A stretch of 64,000 bases of DNA from the NCBI RefSeq assembly GCF_021245725.1, contig NZ_JAJGSX010000011.1, forward strand, positions 1-64,000, written 5' to 3'. Positions 50,276 through 59,073 of the stretch are shown here, one piece after another. This DNA comes from Pseudonocardia sp. TRM90224 (GTDB lineage: Bacteria; Actinomycetota; Actinomycetes; Mycobacteriales; Pseudonocardiaceae). The translations under genes and the position numbers were made by a program. A model generated the notes under the pieces. The model did not search any database. It was given only the letters and a program-made list of their open reading frames with translations, and was not told the DNA's origin. Position 1 is the first letter of the stretch. The number at the start of each line of letters is the position of its first letter.

Positions 50276-53200
50276 GTGAGCAGCACCGTGGACGTTGCCG
50301 TGTCACTGGACGACAAGTACACCGCCCAGCACGGGCGCGTGCTGCTCTCGGGCATCCAGGCGCTGGTCCGGCTGACGTTGGAGCAACGCGCCCTCGACAC
50401 GGCCCGCGGCCTCGACACCCGCGTGTTCGTCAGCGGCTACCAGGGCTCACCGCTCGCCGGGGTCGACTCCGCGATGGTCCGCGCGCGCAAGCTGCTCGAC
50501 CCCGCGGGCGTGGTGTTCAAGGCCGGGCTGAACGAGGAGCTCGCCGCGACCGCGGTCGCCGGCACCCAGGTGCTGCGCCAGCTGCCCGGCCGCCGCCACG
50601 ACGGCGTCACCGGCTTCTGGTACGGCAAGAACCCCGGTCTCGACCGCGCCGCCGACGCGATCCGGCACGGCAACGTCGCAGGCACGTCCGCGCTGGGCGG
50701 AGCGGTGGCGTGGATCGGGGACGACCCGAGCAGCAAGTCCTCGACCGTGCCCAGCTCGTGTGAGCCGATGTGCCAGAGCCTCTCGATGCCGCTGCTGGCG
50801 CCGGGGTCGGTCGCGGAGATCGTCGAGCTGGGGCTGCACGCCGTCGCGATGTCGCGGGCCAGCGGGCTGTGGACCGGCCTGAAGATCGTCGCGGACATCG
50901 CCGACGCCGCCGCGACCGTCGACGTCGACGCGTTGCGCCGCGGCATCCCGGCCAACGAGCGCGTGGACCGCGGCGCGCCGCCGGTGCTGGTCGGGCCTGC
51001 GGCCGTCGACGCCGAGCACGACATGCTCACCCGCAGGCTCGACCTCGCCCGCCAGTACGCGCGCACCACCGGCCTCAACGCCGTGACGTTCGACCCGCAG
51101 CGCCCCAGGATCGGCGTGCTCGCCTCCGGCACCTCCTACGGCGTGTTGCTGCGCGCGATGGCCGACCTCGGCCTCGACGAGACCGCGCTCGACGCGCTGG
51201 GCATGCGGCTCATCCGGGTCGCGATGCCGTTCCCGTTCGACGCGGAGCAGCTCGCGGCGATGACCGGTGACCTCGCCGAGGTGGTGGTCGTCGAGGACAA
51301 GACGGCGTTCCTCGAGGACGCGCTGAAGGCGGCGCTCTACCGCCGGGCCGACGCGCCGAACGTCGTCGGGCGCCGCGACGAGACGGGCCGCCCGCTGCTC
51401 ACCGCACGCGGCAGCCTCGGCGCCGAGGACGTCGCGAAGGCGCTCGCTGCGCGCATCGACGCCGAGCGGCTGCCCGCGTCCACCGCGGCGCGGTTCGCGG
51501 CGCACCTGGCCGCGCTCACCCCGCCGCGGCGGTCGCGGATCAGCCTGCCGACGGTCTCGGGCCGCACGCCGTACTTCTGCTCCGGCTGCCCGCACAACAC
51601 GTCCACCCGCACCGGCGACGACACGCTGGTCGGTGTCGGCATCGGCTGCCACGCCATGGTCGCGCTCGACGGCGCCGGCCGCGGCAACCAGGTCGGGCTC
51701 ACGCAGATGGGCGGCGAGGGCGCGCAGTGGATCGGCCTCGCGCCGTTCACCGACGACCGGCACTTCGTGCAGAACCTCGGCGACGGGACGTTCCACCACT
51801 CCGGCTCGCTCGCGATCCGCGCAGCCGTCGCCGCCGGTGTGACGATGACCTACAAGCTGCTCTACAACGACGCCGTCGCGATGACCGGCGGGCAGCGCGC
51901 CGAGGGCAAGCTCGACGTCCCGGAGCTGACCCGCTCGCTCGCGCTGGAGGGCGTGCGCCGGATCGTGATCACCACGCCGGAGCCGGAGAGCTACCGAGGG
52001 GTGGCGATCGACGAGATCGCCTCCGTGCGTCACCGCGACGATTTCGCCGACGTCGAGCGCGAGCTGGCGGGCCTCGACGGCGTGACCGTCCTGATCCACC
52101 ACGACCAGTGCGCGGCGGAGCAGCGCAGGCTGCGCAAGCGCGGTTCGCTCCCGACGCCCGCCGAGAAGGTCGTGATCAACGAGCGGGTGTGCGAGGGCTG
52201 CGGCGACTGCGGCGACGCCTCGACGTGCCTCTCGGTGCAGCCGGTGTCGACCGAGTTCGGCCGCAAGACCCGCATCCACCAGGCGTCGTGCAACTCCGAC
52301 TTCAGCTGTCTCAAGGGCGACTGCCCGTCGTTCCTTCTGGTGGAGCCCGGCCGCCCGGTGCGGCGGGCCGTCCCGCCGCTGCCCGTCGAGCTGACGGCGC
52401 CATCGGCGCGCCCGTTCGGAGACGCGGCGGTGCTGCGGATGCCGGGCATCGGCGGCACGGGGGTCGTGACGATCTCGCAGGTGCTGCAGATGGCTGCGCA
52501 CCTCGACGGCCTGTACGCGGCCGGCATCGACCAGACCGGGCTCGCGCAGAAGGGCGGCCCGGTGGTCAGCGACCTGCGCATCGCGAAGGAGCCCGTCACC
52601 GGCTCGGTGCGGGCCTCGCGCGGCACCGCCGACGTCCTGATCGGGTTCGACCTGCTCGGTGCCGCCGCGCCGGAGAACCTCGCCGCGGGCAGCGCCGAGC
52701 GGACGGTGGCCGTGGTCAACTCCAGCGTCGTGCCCACGGCCGCCATGGTCACCGGGCGGGTGCTGCTGCCCGGCAGCCCCGACGACGCGATCGAGCGCAT
52801 CGGGGCGGCCACCCGTGCCGACGCCAACCTCTACCTCGACGCCCAGGGCCTGGCCGAGGCGCTCTTCGCCGACCACATGCCCGCGAACATGCTGCTCGTC
52901 GGCGCCGCCTACCAGCACGGCGTGCTCCCGATCAGCGCCGACGCGATCGAGCAGGCGATCCGGCTGAACGGGGCCGCTGTCGAGACCACGCTCGCGGCGT
53001 TCCGCTGGGGCCGGGCCGCCGTGATCGACCTCGACGCCGTGACGGCCGCGGCCGTCGGCCCGCAGCGGGCGACGGTCGAGGTGGACGAGCTGGCCCGGAC
53101 GATCGCCGGTAGCGCTGCTCATAGTGGGGGCGAGCTGGCCGGGATCCTGGCGACCCGCGTCGCCGACCTGGTCGGGTTCCAGGACGAGGCGTACGCCCGC

Positions 53201-53755
53201 CGTTACGCCGAGGAGGTGCGGCGGGTCGCCGCCATCGCCACCGAACGCGCCGGTGCGGCGGGGGAGCGGGTGGCCGTCGCGTACGCGAAGGGCCTGCACC
53301 GCTTCATGGCCTACAAGGACGAGTACGAGGTCGCCCGGCTGCACCTCGACACCGTCGAGAAGGCGCGCCGCGACTCCGAGTTCGGGCCGGACGCGACGGT
53401 GTCGGTGCTGCTGCACCCGCCGGTCCTGCGCGCGATGGGGATGAAGCGCAAGCTGCGGCTGCGCCGGTCCGCGGAGCTGGTGTTCCGCGGGCTGCGGGCC
53501 GCGCGCGGGCTGCGTGGGACGCCGCTCGACGTCTTCGGCTACGCCGGGGTGCGGCGGCTCGAGCGGGAGCTGGTCGGGGAGTACCAGGCGCTGGTGCGCG
53601 GCGCGCTCGACCACCTCGACGCCGGCACCGTCGACGAGGTCGTCGCGGTCGCCGAGCTGCACGAGGTCGTGCGCGGCTACGAGGACATCAAGCTCGCCCG
53701 GGTCGCCGAGTTCCGCGAGCAGGCCACTGCCGCGCTGGTGGCCCTGGCCGGGTGA
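50276..53755 (+). CDS. Indolepyruvate ferredoxin oxidoreductase (fused type)
   Basis: A 1159-residue enzyme that oxidatively decarboxylates aryl or branched pyruvates to acyl-CoA and reduces ferredoxin. The order is an N-terminal pyrimidine-binding domain (SGYQGSPLAGVDSAM), a TPP-binding domain with GIGCHAMV and GDGTFHHSG (about residue 500), a cysteine-rich Fe-S site CEGCGDCGDASTC (about 637), and the IorB-like gamma domain (GIGGTGVVTISQVLQMA). This is the large single-chain form found in aerobic bacteria. The GTG has TGGAGGA upstream. It is controlled probably by the divergent AsnC regulator, pointing to aromatic amino acid breakdown. Confidence 0.93.
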   Translation: MSSTVDVAVSLDDKYTAQHGRVLLSGIQALVRLTLEQRALDTARGLDTRVFVSGYQGSPLAGVDSAMVRARKLLDPAGVVFKAGLNEELAATAVAGTQVLRQLPGRRHDGVTGFWYGKNPGLDRAADAIRHGNVAGTSALGGAVAWIGDDPSSKSSTVPSSCEPMCQSLSMPLLAPGSVAEIVELGLHAVAMSRASGLWTGLKIVADIADAAATVDVDALRRGIPANERVDRGAPPVLVGPAAVDAEHDMLTRRLDLARQYARTTGLNAVTFDPQRPRIGVLASGTSYGVLLRAMADLGLDETALDALGMRLIRVAMPFPFDAEQLAAMTGDLAEVVVVEDKTAFLEDALKAALYRRADAPNVVGRRDETGRPLLTARGSLGAEDVAKALAARIDAERLPASTAARFAAHLAALTPPRRSRISLPTVSGRTPYFCSGCPHNTSTRTGDDTLVGVGIGCHAMVALDGAGRGNQVGLTQMGGEGAQWIGLAPFTDDRHFVQNLGDGTFHHSGSLAIRAAVAAGVTMTYKLLYNDAVAMTGGQRAEGKLDVPELTRSLALEGVRRIVITTPEPESYRGVAIDEIASVRHRDDFADVERELAGLDGVTVLIHHDQCAAEQRRLRKRGSLPTPAEKVVINERVCEGCGDCGDASTCLSVQPVSTEFGRKTRIHQASCNSDFSCLKGDCPSFLLVEPGRPVRRAVPPLPVELTAPSARPFGDAAVLRMPGIGGTGVVTISQVLQMAAHLDGLYAAGIDQTGLAQKGGPVVSDLRIAKEPVTGSVRASRGTADVLIGFDLLGAAAPENLAAGSAERTVAVVNSSVVPTAAMVTGRVLLPGSPDDAIERIGAATRADANLYLDAQGLAEALFADHMPANMLLVGAAYQHGVLPISADAIEQAIRLNGAAVETTLAAFRWGRAAVIDLDAVTAAAVGPQRATVEVDELARTIAGSAAHSGGELAGILATRVADLVGFQDEAYARRYAEEVRRVAAIATERAGAAGERVAVAYAKGLHRFMAYKDEYEVARLHLDTVEKARRDSEFGPDATVSVLLHPPVLRAMGMKRKLRLRRSAELVFRGLRAARGLRGTPLDVFGYAGVRRLERELVGEYQALVRGALDHLDAGTVDEVVAVAELHEVVRGYEDIKLARVAEFREQATAALVALAG

Positions 53756-53773
53756 TCCGCTCGGCAGCAGCAT

Positions 53774-53789
53774 GGCTCCCATGGGAGCC
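53774..53789. promoter_or_regulatory. Perfect 16-bp palindrome before the LysE gene
   Basis: GGCTCCCATGGGAGCC is its own reverse complement and ends directly at the ATG at 53790. It also contains an in-frame ATG (53781). It could be an operator or a small hairpin that masks the start. Confidence 0.6.
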
Positions 53790-54401
53790 ATGCTCACGCT
53801 GCTGCTGGCGTTCGTCGCGATGTCCGCGGTGGTGATCTGCACGCCGGGGCCGGACACCGCGCTGACCGTGCGGAACGCGATCACCGCCGGCCGGCGCGGC
53901 GGGGTCGTCACCGCGGCCGGGGTGGCGTCGGGCCAGCTGGTGTGGACGGTCACGGCGAGCGCGGGCATCGCCGGGCTGCTGCAGGCGTCCGAGCCGGCGT
54001 TCCTCGCGGTGAAGCTCGCCGGCGCGCTTTATCTGATCTACCTCGGGGCGCACTCGCTGTGGACGGCGTGGCGAGGCCACCCGCCCGCGGCGGAGCGCGG
54101 TGCCGGTGCTCGGGCCGGGCACGGTCGAGCGTTCCGCCAAGGCCTGGTCAGCAACCTCGCCAACCCCAAGATGGCCGCGTTCTTCCTCAGCATGCTGCCG
54201 CAGTTCGCCGGCACGTTCGCGGGGCTGCTCGCGTTCGGCGCGCTCTTCTGCCTGCTGACGTTCCTCTGGCTGGCCGGCTACAGCGTCGCTGTGCACGCCG
54301 CCCGCCGCGTGCTCGACCGCCCGCGGGTGCGCCGCACCGTCGACGCTGTGAGCGGCGCCGCGCTCGTCGCCTTCGGCGCCCGGCTCGCACTCACCAGGTA
54401 A
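53790..54401 (+). CDS. LysE family exporter
   Basis: A 203-residue exporter of the LysE/RhtB family with about six hydrophobic segments. The motif CTPGPDTALTVRNAITAGRRGG near the start and GLVSNLANPKMAAFFLSMLPQF in the middle are diagnostic. The ATG at 53790 gives the usual family start; ATGs at 53781 and 53772 are in frame. It probably exports an amino acid, and its place 34 nt after the indolepyruvate oxidoreductase suggests an aromatic one. Confidence 0.88.
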   Translation: MLTLLLAFVAMSAVVICTPGPDTALTVRNAITAGRRGGVVTAAGVASGQLVWTVTASAGIAGLLQASEPAFLAVKLAGALYLIYLGAHSLWTAWRGHPPAAERGAGARAGHGRAFRQGLVSNLANPKMAAFFLSMLPQFAGTFAGLLAFGALFCLLTFLWLAGYSVAVHAARRVLDRPRVRRTVDAVSGAALVAFGARLALTR

Positions 54402-54403
54402 CC

Positions 54404-54464
54404 GTCGACAACGACGTTTTGGCTGTTGTTAGCGCTAACAAACCGCCGGAACGTCGTTGTCGAC
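54404..54464. repeat. Family I hairpin repeat, copy C
   Basis: 24+13+24 nt (arms 54404-54427 and 54441-54464) with the same GTCGACAACGACGTT outer stem. It lies between the convergent LysE and bioN genes and leaves only 1-2 nt on either side. Confidence 0.93.
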
Positions 54465-54465
54465 G

Positions 54466-55071
54466 TCAGCGGTCGCCCATGCCGCGCGCGGCGAGCGCCT
54501 CGCCCAGCTCGTCGGCGTGCCGCACGGTGCGCACGAGCAGCGGCACCGCGAACGCGACGACCGAGCGCTCGGCGCCGCGGGCCCGCTGCGCCTCCCGCAC
54601 CTCACCCGCGATGCGGGTGAGCGTGGTGACGGCCTGGAACATGAGCCCGACCAGCAGCGCGACGTCCCCCGGCCGGACGCCGAACCGCCGCAGAGGCGCC
54701 AGCCGGCGCTCCAGCATCGCGACGATCGCGTCGATCCGGGTGGTGAGCGTGAACAGCGTGGCGGCGGCGAGCGTCGCGATCACCCGCAGCCCGACCACCG
54801 TCGCCTGGTCGAGCCCGATCAGCCACCACTGCACGAGGAACAGGAACGCGGCGATCACGAGCACGCCGCGCGCGGCCGCCCAGCAGCGCCGGAGCGGGAT
54901 CCGCGCGACCACGAAACCGAGCGCAACCGCCGCGACCACCACCCCGAGCCACACCGGCGACGACAGCACGAACGTCCCGCTCGCCAGCACCAGCAGCGCG
55001 AGCAGCTTCCACCCGACGCCGAGCCGGTGCAGCGGCGAGCTGCCCGGCTGGTAGAGGCCCAGCGGGTTCAC
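54466..55071 (-). CDS. bioN: ECF transporter transmembrane protein (BioN-like)
   Basis: A 201-residue EcfT-type protein. The start GLYQPGSSPLHRLGVGWKLLALLVL and the cytoplasmic coupling helices with two ARG-like motifs (EAQRARGAE, EALAARGM) are typical. It links the ATPase BioM to the substrate-binding component BioY in the biotin importer. It overlaps bioM by 4 nt. Confidence 0.9.
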   Translation of the reverse strand: MNPLGLYQPGSSPLHRLGVGWKLLALLVLASGTFVLSSPVWLGVVVAAVALGFVVARIPLRRCWAAARGVLVIAAFLFLVQWWLIGLDQATVVGLRVIATLAAATLFTLTTRIDAIVAMLERRLAPLRRFGVRPGDVALLVGLMFQAVTTLTRIAGEVREAQRARGAERSVVAFAVPLLVRTVRHADELGEALAARGMGDR

Positions 55072-55742
55072 CCGACCAGCTTCCGGTAGAAGCGCAGCGC
55101 CGGCTCGGGGAGGTCGTCGGCGACGACCCGGCCCTCGTCGAGCACGACCACCCGGTCGAAGCCGTCGAGCAGGTCGAGGTCGTGCGTGACCAGCACGACC
55201 TGCTGCGACAGCCCGGCCAGCACCTCGACGAAGTGCTTCGTGTTGCGGTGGTCGAGCAGGGTCGTCGGCTCGTCGCAGACCAGCACGTCCGGCTCCAGCA
55301 CGAGGATCGAGCAGAGCGCCAGCAGCTGCTTCTGACCGCCCGAGAGGTGGTGCGCCGGGTGATCGGCGTAGCCGTCGAGGTTGTGCTCGGCCAGCACGGC
55401 CGCGGCGCGCCGGGCCCGCTCCTGCGCGGAGAGGCCGCTGCCGCGCAGGGAGAACGCGACGTCCTCGCCCGCCGTCGGCATGACGATCTGGCTGTCCGGG
55501 TTCGTGAACAGGAACCCGACCCGCTCGCGCACCTTGCGCCCGTGCCGCGCCGGGTCGATCCCGTCGACGAGCACCCGTCCGCTGCTGGGCCGGACGAGCC
55601 CGTTGACCATCCTGGCCAGCGTCGACTTGCCGGAGCCGTTGGCCCCGACGAACGCCACCCGGCGCTCGGCGAGCCGCAGGTCCACGTCGTGCAGCACCAC
55701 CCGCTCGCCGTAGGCGTGGCCGATCCCGTCGAACTCGATCAC
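55068..55742 (-). CDS. bioM: ECF transporter ATPase (BioM-like)
   Basis: A 224-residue ATPase: Walker A GANGSGKST, Q-loop FTNPDSQIVMPT (the NPDSQ form is typical of ECF ATPases), signature HLSGGQKQLLALC, Walker B VLVCDEPTTLLD, H-loop VTHDLD. The GTG at 55742 overlaps the thiolase stop (GTGA). It powers biotin import with bioN and bioY. Confidence 0.92.
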   Translation of the reverse strand: MIEFDGIGHAYGERVVLHDVDLRLAERRVAFVGANGSGKSTLARMVNGLVRPSSGRVLVDGIDPARHGRKVRERVGFLFTNPDSQIVMPTAGEDVAFSLRGSGLSAQERARRAAAVLAEHNLDGYADHPAHHLSGGQKQLLALCSILVLEPDVLVCDEPTTLLDHRNTKHFVEVLAGLSQQVVLVTHDLDLLDGFDRVVVLDEGRVVADDLPEPALRFYRKLVG

Positions 55743-56875
55743 CGGACCGGCTCCCACGTCGTCGCGACGCCGAGCCCGCCGCCGGACGAGAGCGCGGCCA
55801 GACCTATGCCGGACGTGCCATCTCGCACCATCCGGCTGAACAGCCGCACCACGAGCACCGCGCCGGACGCGCCCCACGGGTGCCCCAACGCGATCGCGCC
55901 GCCGTCCGGGCTCGCCGTGTGTTCGTCGACACCGGCCGCGTCGAGGCACGCGAGCGCCTGCCCGGCGAAGGCCTCGTTGAACTCCACCACCTCGGGCGCT
56001 GTCGTGAGCACGGCCTGCATAGCGGGGACGGCGCCCAGCCCGAGCCGGTTCGGGTCGAGCCCGGACGTCCTGGCGGCGAGCAACCGCAGGCCGGGCAGGC
56101 CGCGGCTGCGCCGGAACTCCTCGCTCACGACGAGCACCGCGGCGGCGCCGTCGCTGACCCCGCACGAGTTCGCCGCTGTCGCCGTGCCGTCGGGGGTGAA
56201 CGCCGGACGGAACCGGGCCAGCCGCTCCGGTGTGAATCCGGCGCGGGGTCGCTCGTCGGTGCCCACCGCGCCGATCTCGACGATCTCGGCGGCGAACCGC
56301 CCCGCCCGTTGCGCGTCGACCGCGCGCGAGTGGCTGCGCAGCGCGAACGCGTCCTGCCGCTCGCGGGAGATGCCCGCCTCGCGGGCGACCAGGTCGGCGG
56401 CCGGGCCCATGTCGGGATCGCCGATCTCGGCCGGGGCGAACGGCGCCCGCGTGTAGAAGTGGGGCGGCTCGGGTGCCTGCCCGGCCCGCCACGCGCGGTG
56501 CGGCGCGGTCGAGGCGCTCTCCACGCCGCCGGCCAGAACGACGTCCGCGTCACCGGCCCGGACCAGCGCCGCCGCCGTCGTGATCGCGGCGAGCCCGCTC
56601 GCGCACTGCCGGTCCAGGGTCATCGCCGGGACGTGCTCGCCGAGGCCGGCCCGCAGCGCGGCCACCCGTGCCGGGTTGCCACCAGGGCCGAAGACGTTGC
56701 CGAGCAGCACCTCGTCGCAGCTGTCGAGGCCGACGTCGGCGATCGCAGCGCGCAGCACCGGCGCGGCCAGCTCGTCCACCGTGAACCGGCGCAGCACCCC
56801 ACCCGCGTTGCCGATCGCGGTGCGGCGGGCGGCCACGACGACCGGGGTCCGGTCGTTCATCGCGGTGCTGATCAT
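55739..56875 (-). CDS. Thiolase / acetyl-CoA acetyltransferase, YhfS-like
   Basis: A 378-residue thiolase. The nucleophile is in LDRQCASGLAAI (Cys about 89), and GGVESAS, EFNEAFAGQALA and ALGHPWGASGAVLVVRL are conserved. The usual C-terminal catalytic Cys of degradative thiolases (CGGGG-like) appears as LSSGGGLG, with Ser in place of Cys, so cleavage activity may be lowered. It sits inside the biotin transporter operon between the ligase and bioM, with overlapping stop and start codons. The arrangement matches the biotin-controlled yhfU-yhfT-yhfS operon of Bacillus subtilis, as I recall it. Confidence 0.85.
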   Translation of the reverse strand: MISTAMNDRTPVVVAARRTAIGNAGGVLRRFTVDELAAPVLRAAIADVGLDSCDEVLLGNVFGPGGNPARVAALRAGLGEHVPAMTLDRQCASGLAAITTAAALVRAGDADVVLAGGVESASTAPHRAWRAGQAPEPPHFYTRAPFAPAEIGDPDMGPAADLVAREAGISRERQDAFALRSHSRAVDAQRAGRFAAEIVEIGAVGTDERPRAGFTPERLARFRPAFTPDGTATAANSCGVSDGAAAVLVVSEEFRRSRGLPGLRLLAARTSGLDPNRLGLGAVPAMQAVLTTAPEVVEFNEAFAGQALACLDAAGVDEHTASPDGGAIALGHPWGASGAVLVVRLFSRMVRDGTSGIGLAALSSGGGLGVATTWEPVR

Positions 56876-58179
56876 TGCAGGGTCGCCGCGTCGAGCGCTC
56901 CCGCTGAGAGCTGCGAGGCGATCGCAGCCCGCGCGGGCTTGCCGGCCGGTGTGCGCGGCAGCTCCTCGACGGTGAGCCAGCGCCGCGGCCGCTTCGCCGG
57001 CTCCAACCGGGCCCGTGCGGCGTCGCGCAGCGCCGGGAGCGCGGGTGGGGCGGCCGGGTCGGGCTCGACGACCGCGGTGACCAGCGCGCCGAACACGGCG
57101 TGTGGGGTGCCCGCGACCACGACGTCACGCACGCCGGGTACCGCGCGCAGCGCAGCCTCCACCTCCTCGACGGCAACGAGCTTGCCGCCGCTCTCGACGA
57201 CCCCCGAACCTCCGCGCCCGTGCAGCGTGAGCGTGCCGCCGGTGTGCAGGGTCGCGGTGTCGTCGACCGTCGACCAGCCCGCCGGCGCCGGCTGCAGCTC
57301 CCCGGCGCGCAGGTAGCCGCTGAAGGCCAGCGGCGACCGGACGAACAGCACGCCGTCGCGGACCTCGACGTCGACGCCCTCGACCGGGCGCAAGGCGGTG
57401 TCGTCGCCGCGGCGGATCGCGATCAGCGAGTGCTCGGCGGAGCCGTAGTACTCGACGAGCTCGCACGCCGGCAGGAGCTCCCGCAGCCGCGCCCGCAGCG
57501 GGTCGCCGATCGCGGCGCCCCCGCAGACGACGGTGCGCAGCGTGCACGCGGCCCGCAGCTCCGGGCGCTGCACGAGCACGTCGAGCAGCGCGGCGAGCAT
57601 CGCCGGGACGACGTGCACCACCGTGCAGCTCGTCGCGTGCTCGGCGGCTGTGGGGGCATGCCATCGGTGCATCAGGACGGGCCGGCGTCCGGCGTGCAGC
57701 GCGTGCAGGGCCGCGAAGAGGAAGAGCGACGAGCTGAGCGGACCGGGCACGAGCACCGGACCGTCACCCGGGAGCGGCAGCGCGGCGAAGCTGCGCAGCC
57801 ACGACGCCCGGGTGCGTTGCAGCACCTTGGGCCGGCCGCTGCTGCCCGACGTCGTCGGGAGGTAGAACGCGGTGTCCCCGTTGCCGTACGGCTCGACCTC
57901 GACCGCCGACGGTGCCGGTACGCCGTCGACGACGGTGTCGGGGCGGGCGTCGGCGAGCACGGCCTCGGTCTCGATGGGCGTCCAGCTCGGCTCCAGCACG
58001 AGCGTCGCGGCCCCGAGCAGGTCGGCGCCCAGGAGCCACGGCAGCGGGTCGGCCGCCGCGACCGCCACGCGGCTCCCGACGTGGACCCCGCGGGCCGCCA
58101 GCTCGCCGGCCGCCCCGCGCACGGACGCCGCGAGCGGCGCAGGGAGTCGGGTGCCGCCGAGAACGGGTGGGCGGGTCAC
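56872..58179 (-). CDS. AMP-forming acyl-CoA ligase, YhfT-like
   Basis: A 435-residue adenylate-forming enzyme, shorter than the usual 500 or more because the N-terminal part is reduced. The ATP motif is YLPTTSGSSGRPKVL, the second is EYYGSAEHS, the hinge region is GWSTVDDTATLHTGG, and the catalytic Lys lies in RTPAGKPAR. It would activate a carboxylic acid to acyl-CoA. The operon position after bioY suggests a biotin precursor, such as a pimelate-like acid, but the substrate is inferred. The GTG at 58179 overlaps the bioY stop. Confidence 0.86.
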   Translation of the reverse strand: MTRPPVLGGTRLPAPLAASVRGAAGELAARGVHVGSRVAVAAADPLPWLLGADLLGAATLVLEPSWTPIETEAVLADARPDTVVDGVPAPSAVEVEPYGNGDTAFYLPTTSGSSGRPKVLQRTRASWLRSFAALPLPGDGPVLVPGPLSSSLFLFAALHALHAGRRPVLMHRWHAPTAAEHATSCTVVHVVPAMLAALLDVLVQRPELRAACTLRTVVCGGAAIGDPLRARLRELLPACELVEYYGSAEHSLIAIRRGDDTALRPVEGVDVEVRDGVLFVRSPLAFSGYLRAGELQPAPAGWSTVDDTATLHTGGTLTLHGRGGSGVVESGGKLVAVEEVEAALRAVPGVRDVVVAGTPHAVFGALVTAVVEPDPAAPPALPALRDAARARLEPAKRPRRWLTVEELPRTPAGKPARAAIASQLSAGALDAATLQ

Positions 58180-58772
58180 GCGCCCGGATCGCCCGGCTTC
58201 GTGCTCGGCCTGGACGTAGGCGCAGCGAGCGTGCCGGGGAGTGCGCGGTGCACGAGCGAGGCGATCACCGCGGCGGCGACGACCTTGGCCAGGTCGCCGG
58301 GTACGAACACCGCCGACTGGACGAGGGCCGCCCCCATGTTGCCGTTGTAGATGCCGAGGAAGGGGATCCCGATGAGGTAGTCGGCGGCGAGGCCGGCGAG
58401 GTTCGCGACGAGCATCCGGGGCAGCGTAAGCAGCCCTCGGCTCGCGATGATGCCCACGACGAAGGCGGAGAGGATCCAGCCGATCAGGAAGCCACCGCTC
58501 GGCCCGAGGAACGGGCCGATGCCACCGCGACCGCCGGACAGCAGCGGCAGGCCGACCGCCGTGACCGCGAGGAACAGCACCACGGAAGCCGTCGCCCGGC
58601 GCGCGCCGAGGATGCTGCCGGCCAGCAGCGGGCCCGCGTTCTGCAGCACGATCGGGACGCCGGAGCCGCCGACGTAGACCCCCGGGAAGACGCCGAGCAC
58701 CGCGATGAACGCCGCGAAGACCACCGTCCGCGCGACGTCGGCGGCGGGCAGAGTGGCACGGGGTTCGGGCAC
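58176..58772 (-). CDS. bioY: Biotin transporter substrate component BioY
   Basis: A 198-residue membrane protein with six hydrophobic segments. Family motifs: GGSGVPIVLQNAGPLLAGSILG, LSGGRGGIGPFLGPSGGFLIGW and a late GDLAKVV. It binds biotin in the membrane and hands it through the BioM/BioN energising module. The GTG at 58772 has AGGAG 5 nt upstream; other in-frame GTGs lack that spacing. TAGGAT (58810-58805) is a possible -10. A 200-bp array of 22-bp repeats lies upstream. Confidence 0.93.
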   Translation of the reverse strand: MPEPRATLPAADVARTVVFAAFIAVLGVFPGVYVGGSGVPIVLQNAGPLLAGSILGARRATASVVLFLAVTAVGLPLLSGGRGGIGPFLGPSGGFLIGWILSAFVVGIIASRGLLTLPRMLVANLAGLAADYLIGIPFLGIYNGNMGAALVQSAVFVPGDLAKVVAAAVIASLVHRALPGTLAAPTSRPSTKPGDPGA

Positions 58773-58864
58773 TGGCACTCCTCGGTCGAGCTCGGCGGAA
58801 GGTGATCCTAACCGGGCTCGCCGGCACGTCGACGCCGTTGCGCACGACGTCACGTCCGCGGTGG

Positions 58865-59063
58865 GTCGACACCTCCAGCCCGGTGAGTCGACACTTCCAG
58901 CCCGGTGAGTTGTCACTTCCAGCCCGGTGAGTTGTCACTTCCAGCCCGGCGGGTCGTGCCGCGGGTGTCGACTCACCGTGTCAGGGGTGTCGACTCACCG
59001 CGTCGGAAGTGTCGACTCACCGTGTCAGGGGTGTCGACTCACCGCGTCGGAAGTGTCGACTCG
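58865..59063. repeat. Inverted array of 22-bp tandem repeats
   Basis: Four head-to-tail 22-bp units, beginning GTCGACAC(C/T)TCCAGCC or GTTGTCACTTCCAGCC, occupy 58865-58952. After a 12-nt centre come about 4.5 units in the opposite orientation (58965-59063), each with GTGTCGACTCACCG. Units of the two blocks match at about 19 of 22 positions when one is reversed. The array fills the gap between bioY and the DUF6766 gene, and nothing else is seen there. Regular spacers of a CRISPR array are absent. Confidence 0.9.
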
Positions 59064-59073
59064 ACGGGGTGCT

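Noticed and set aside
58865..59063. CRISPR array
   Set aside because: The repeats are directly adjacent with no unique spacers, they invert halfway, and no cas gene is present.
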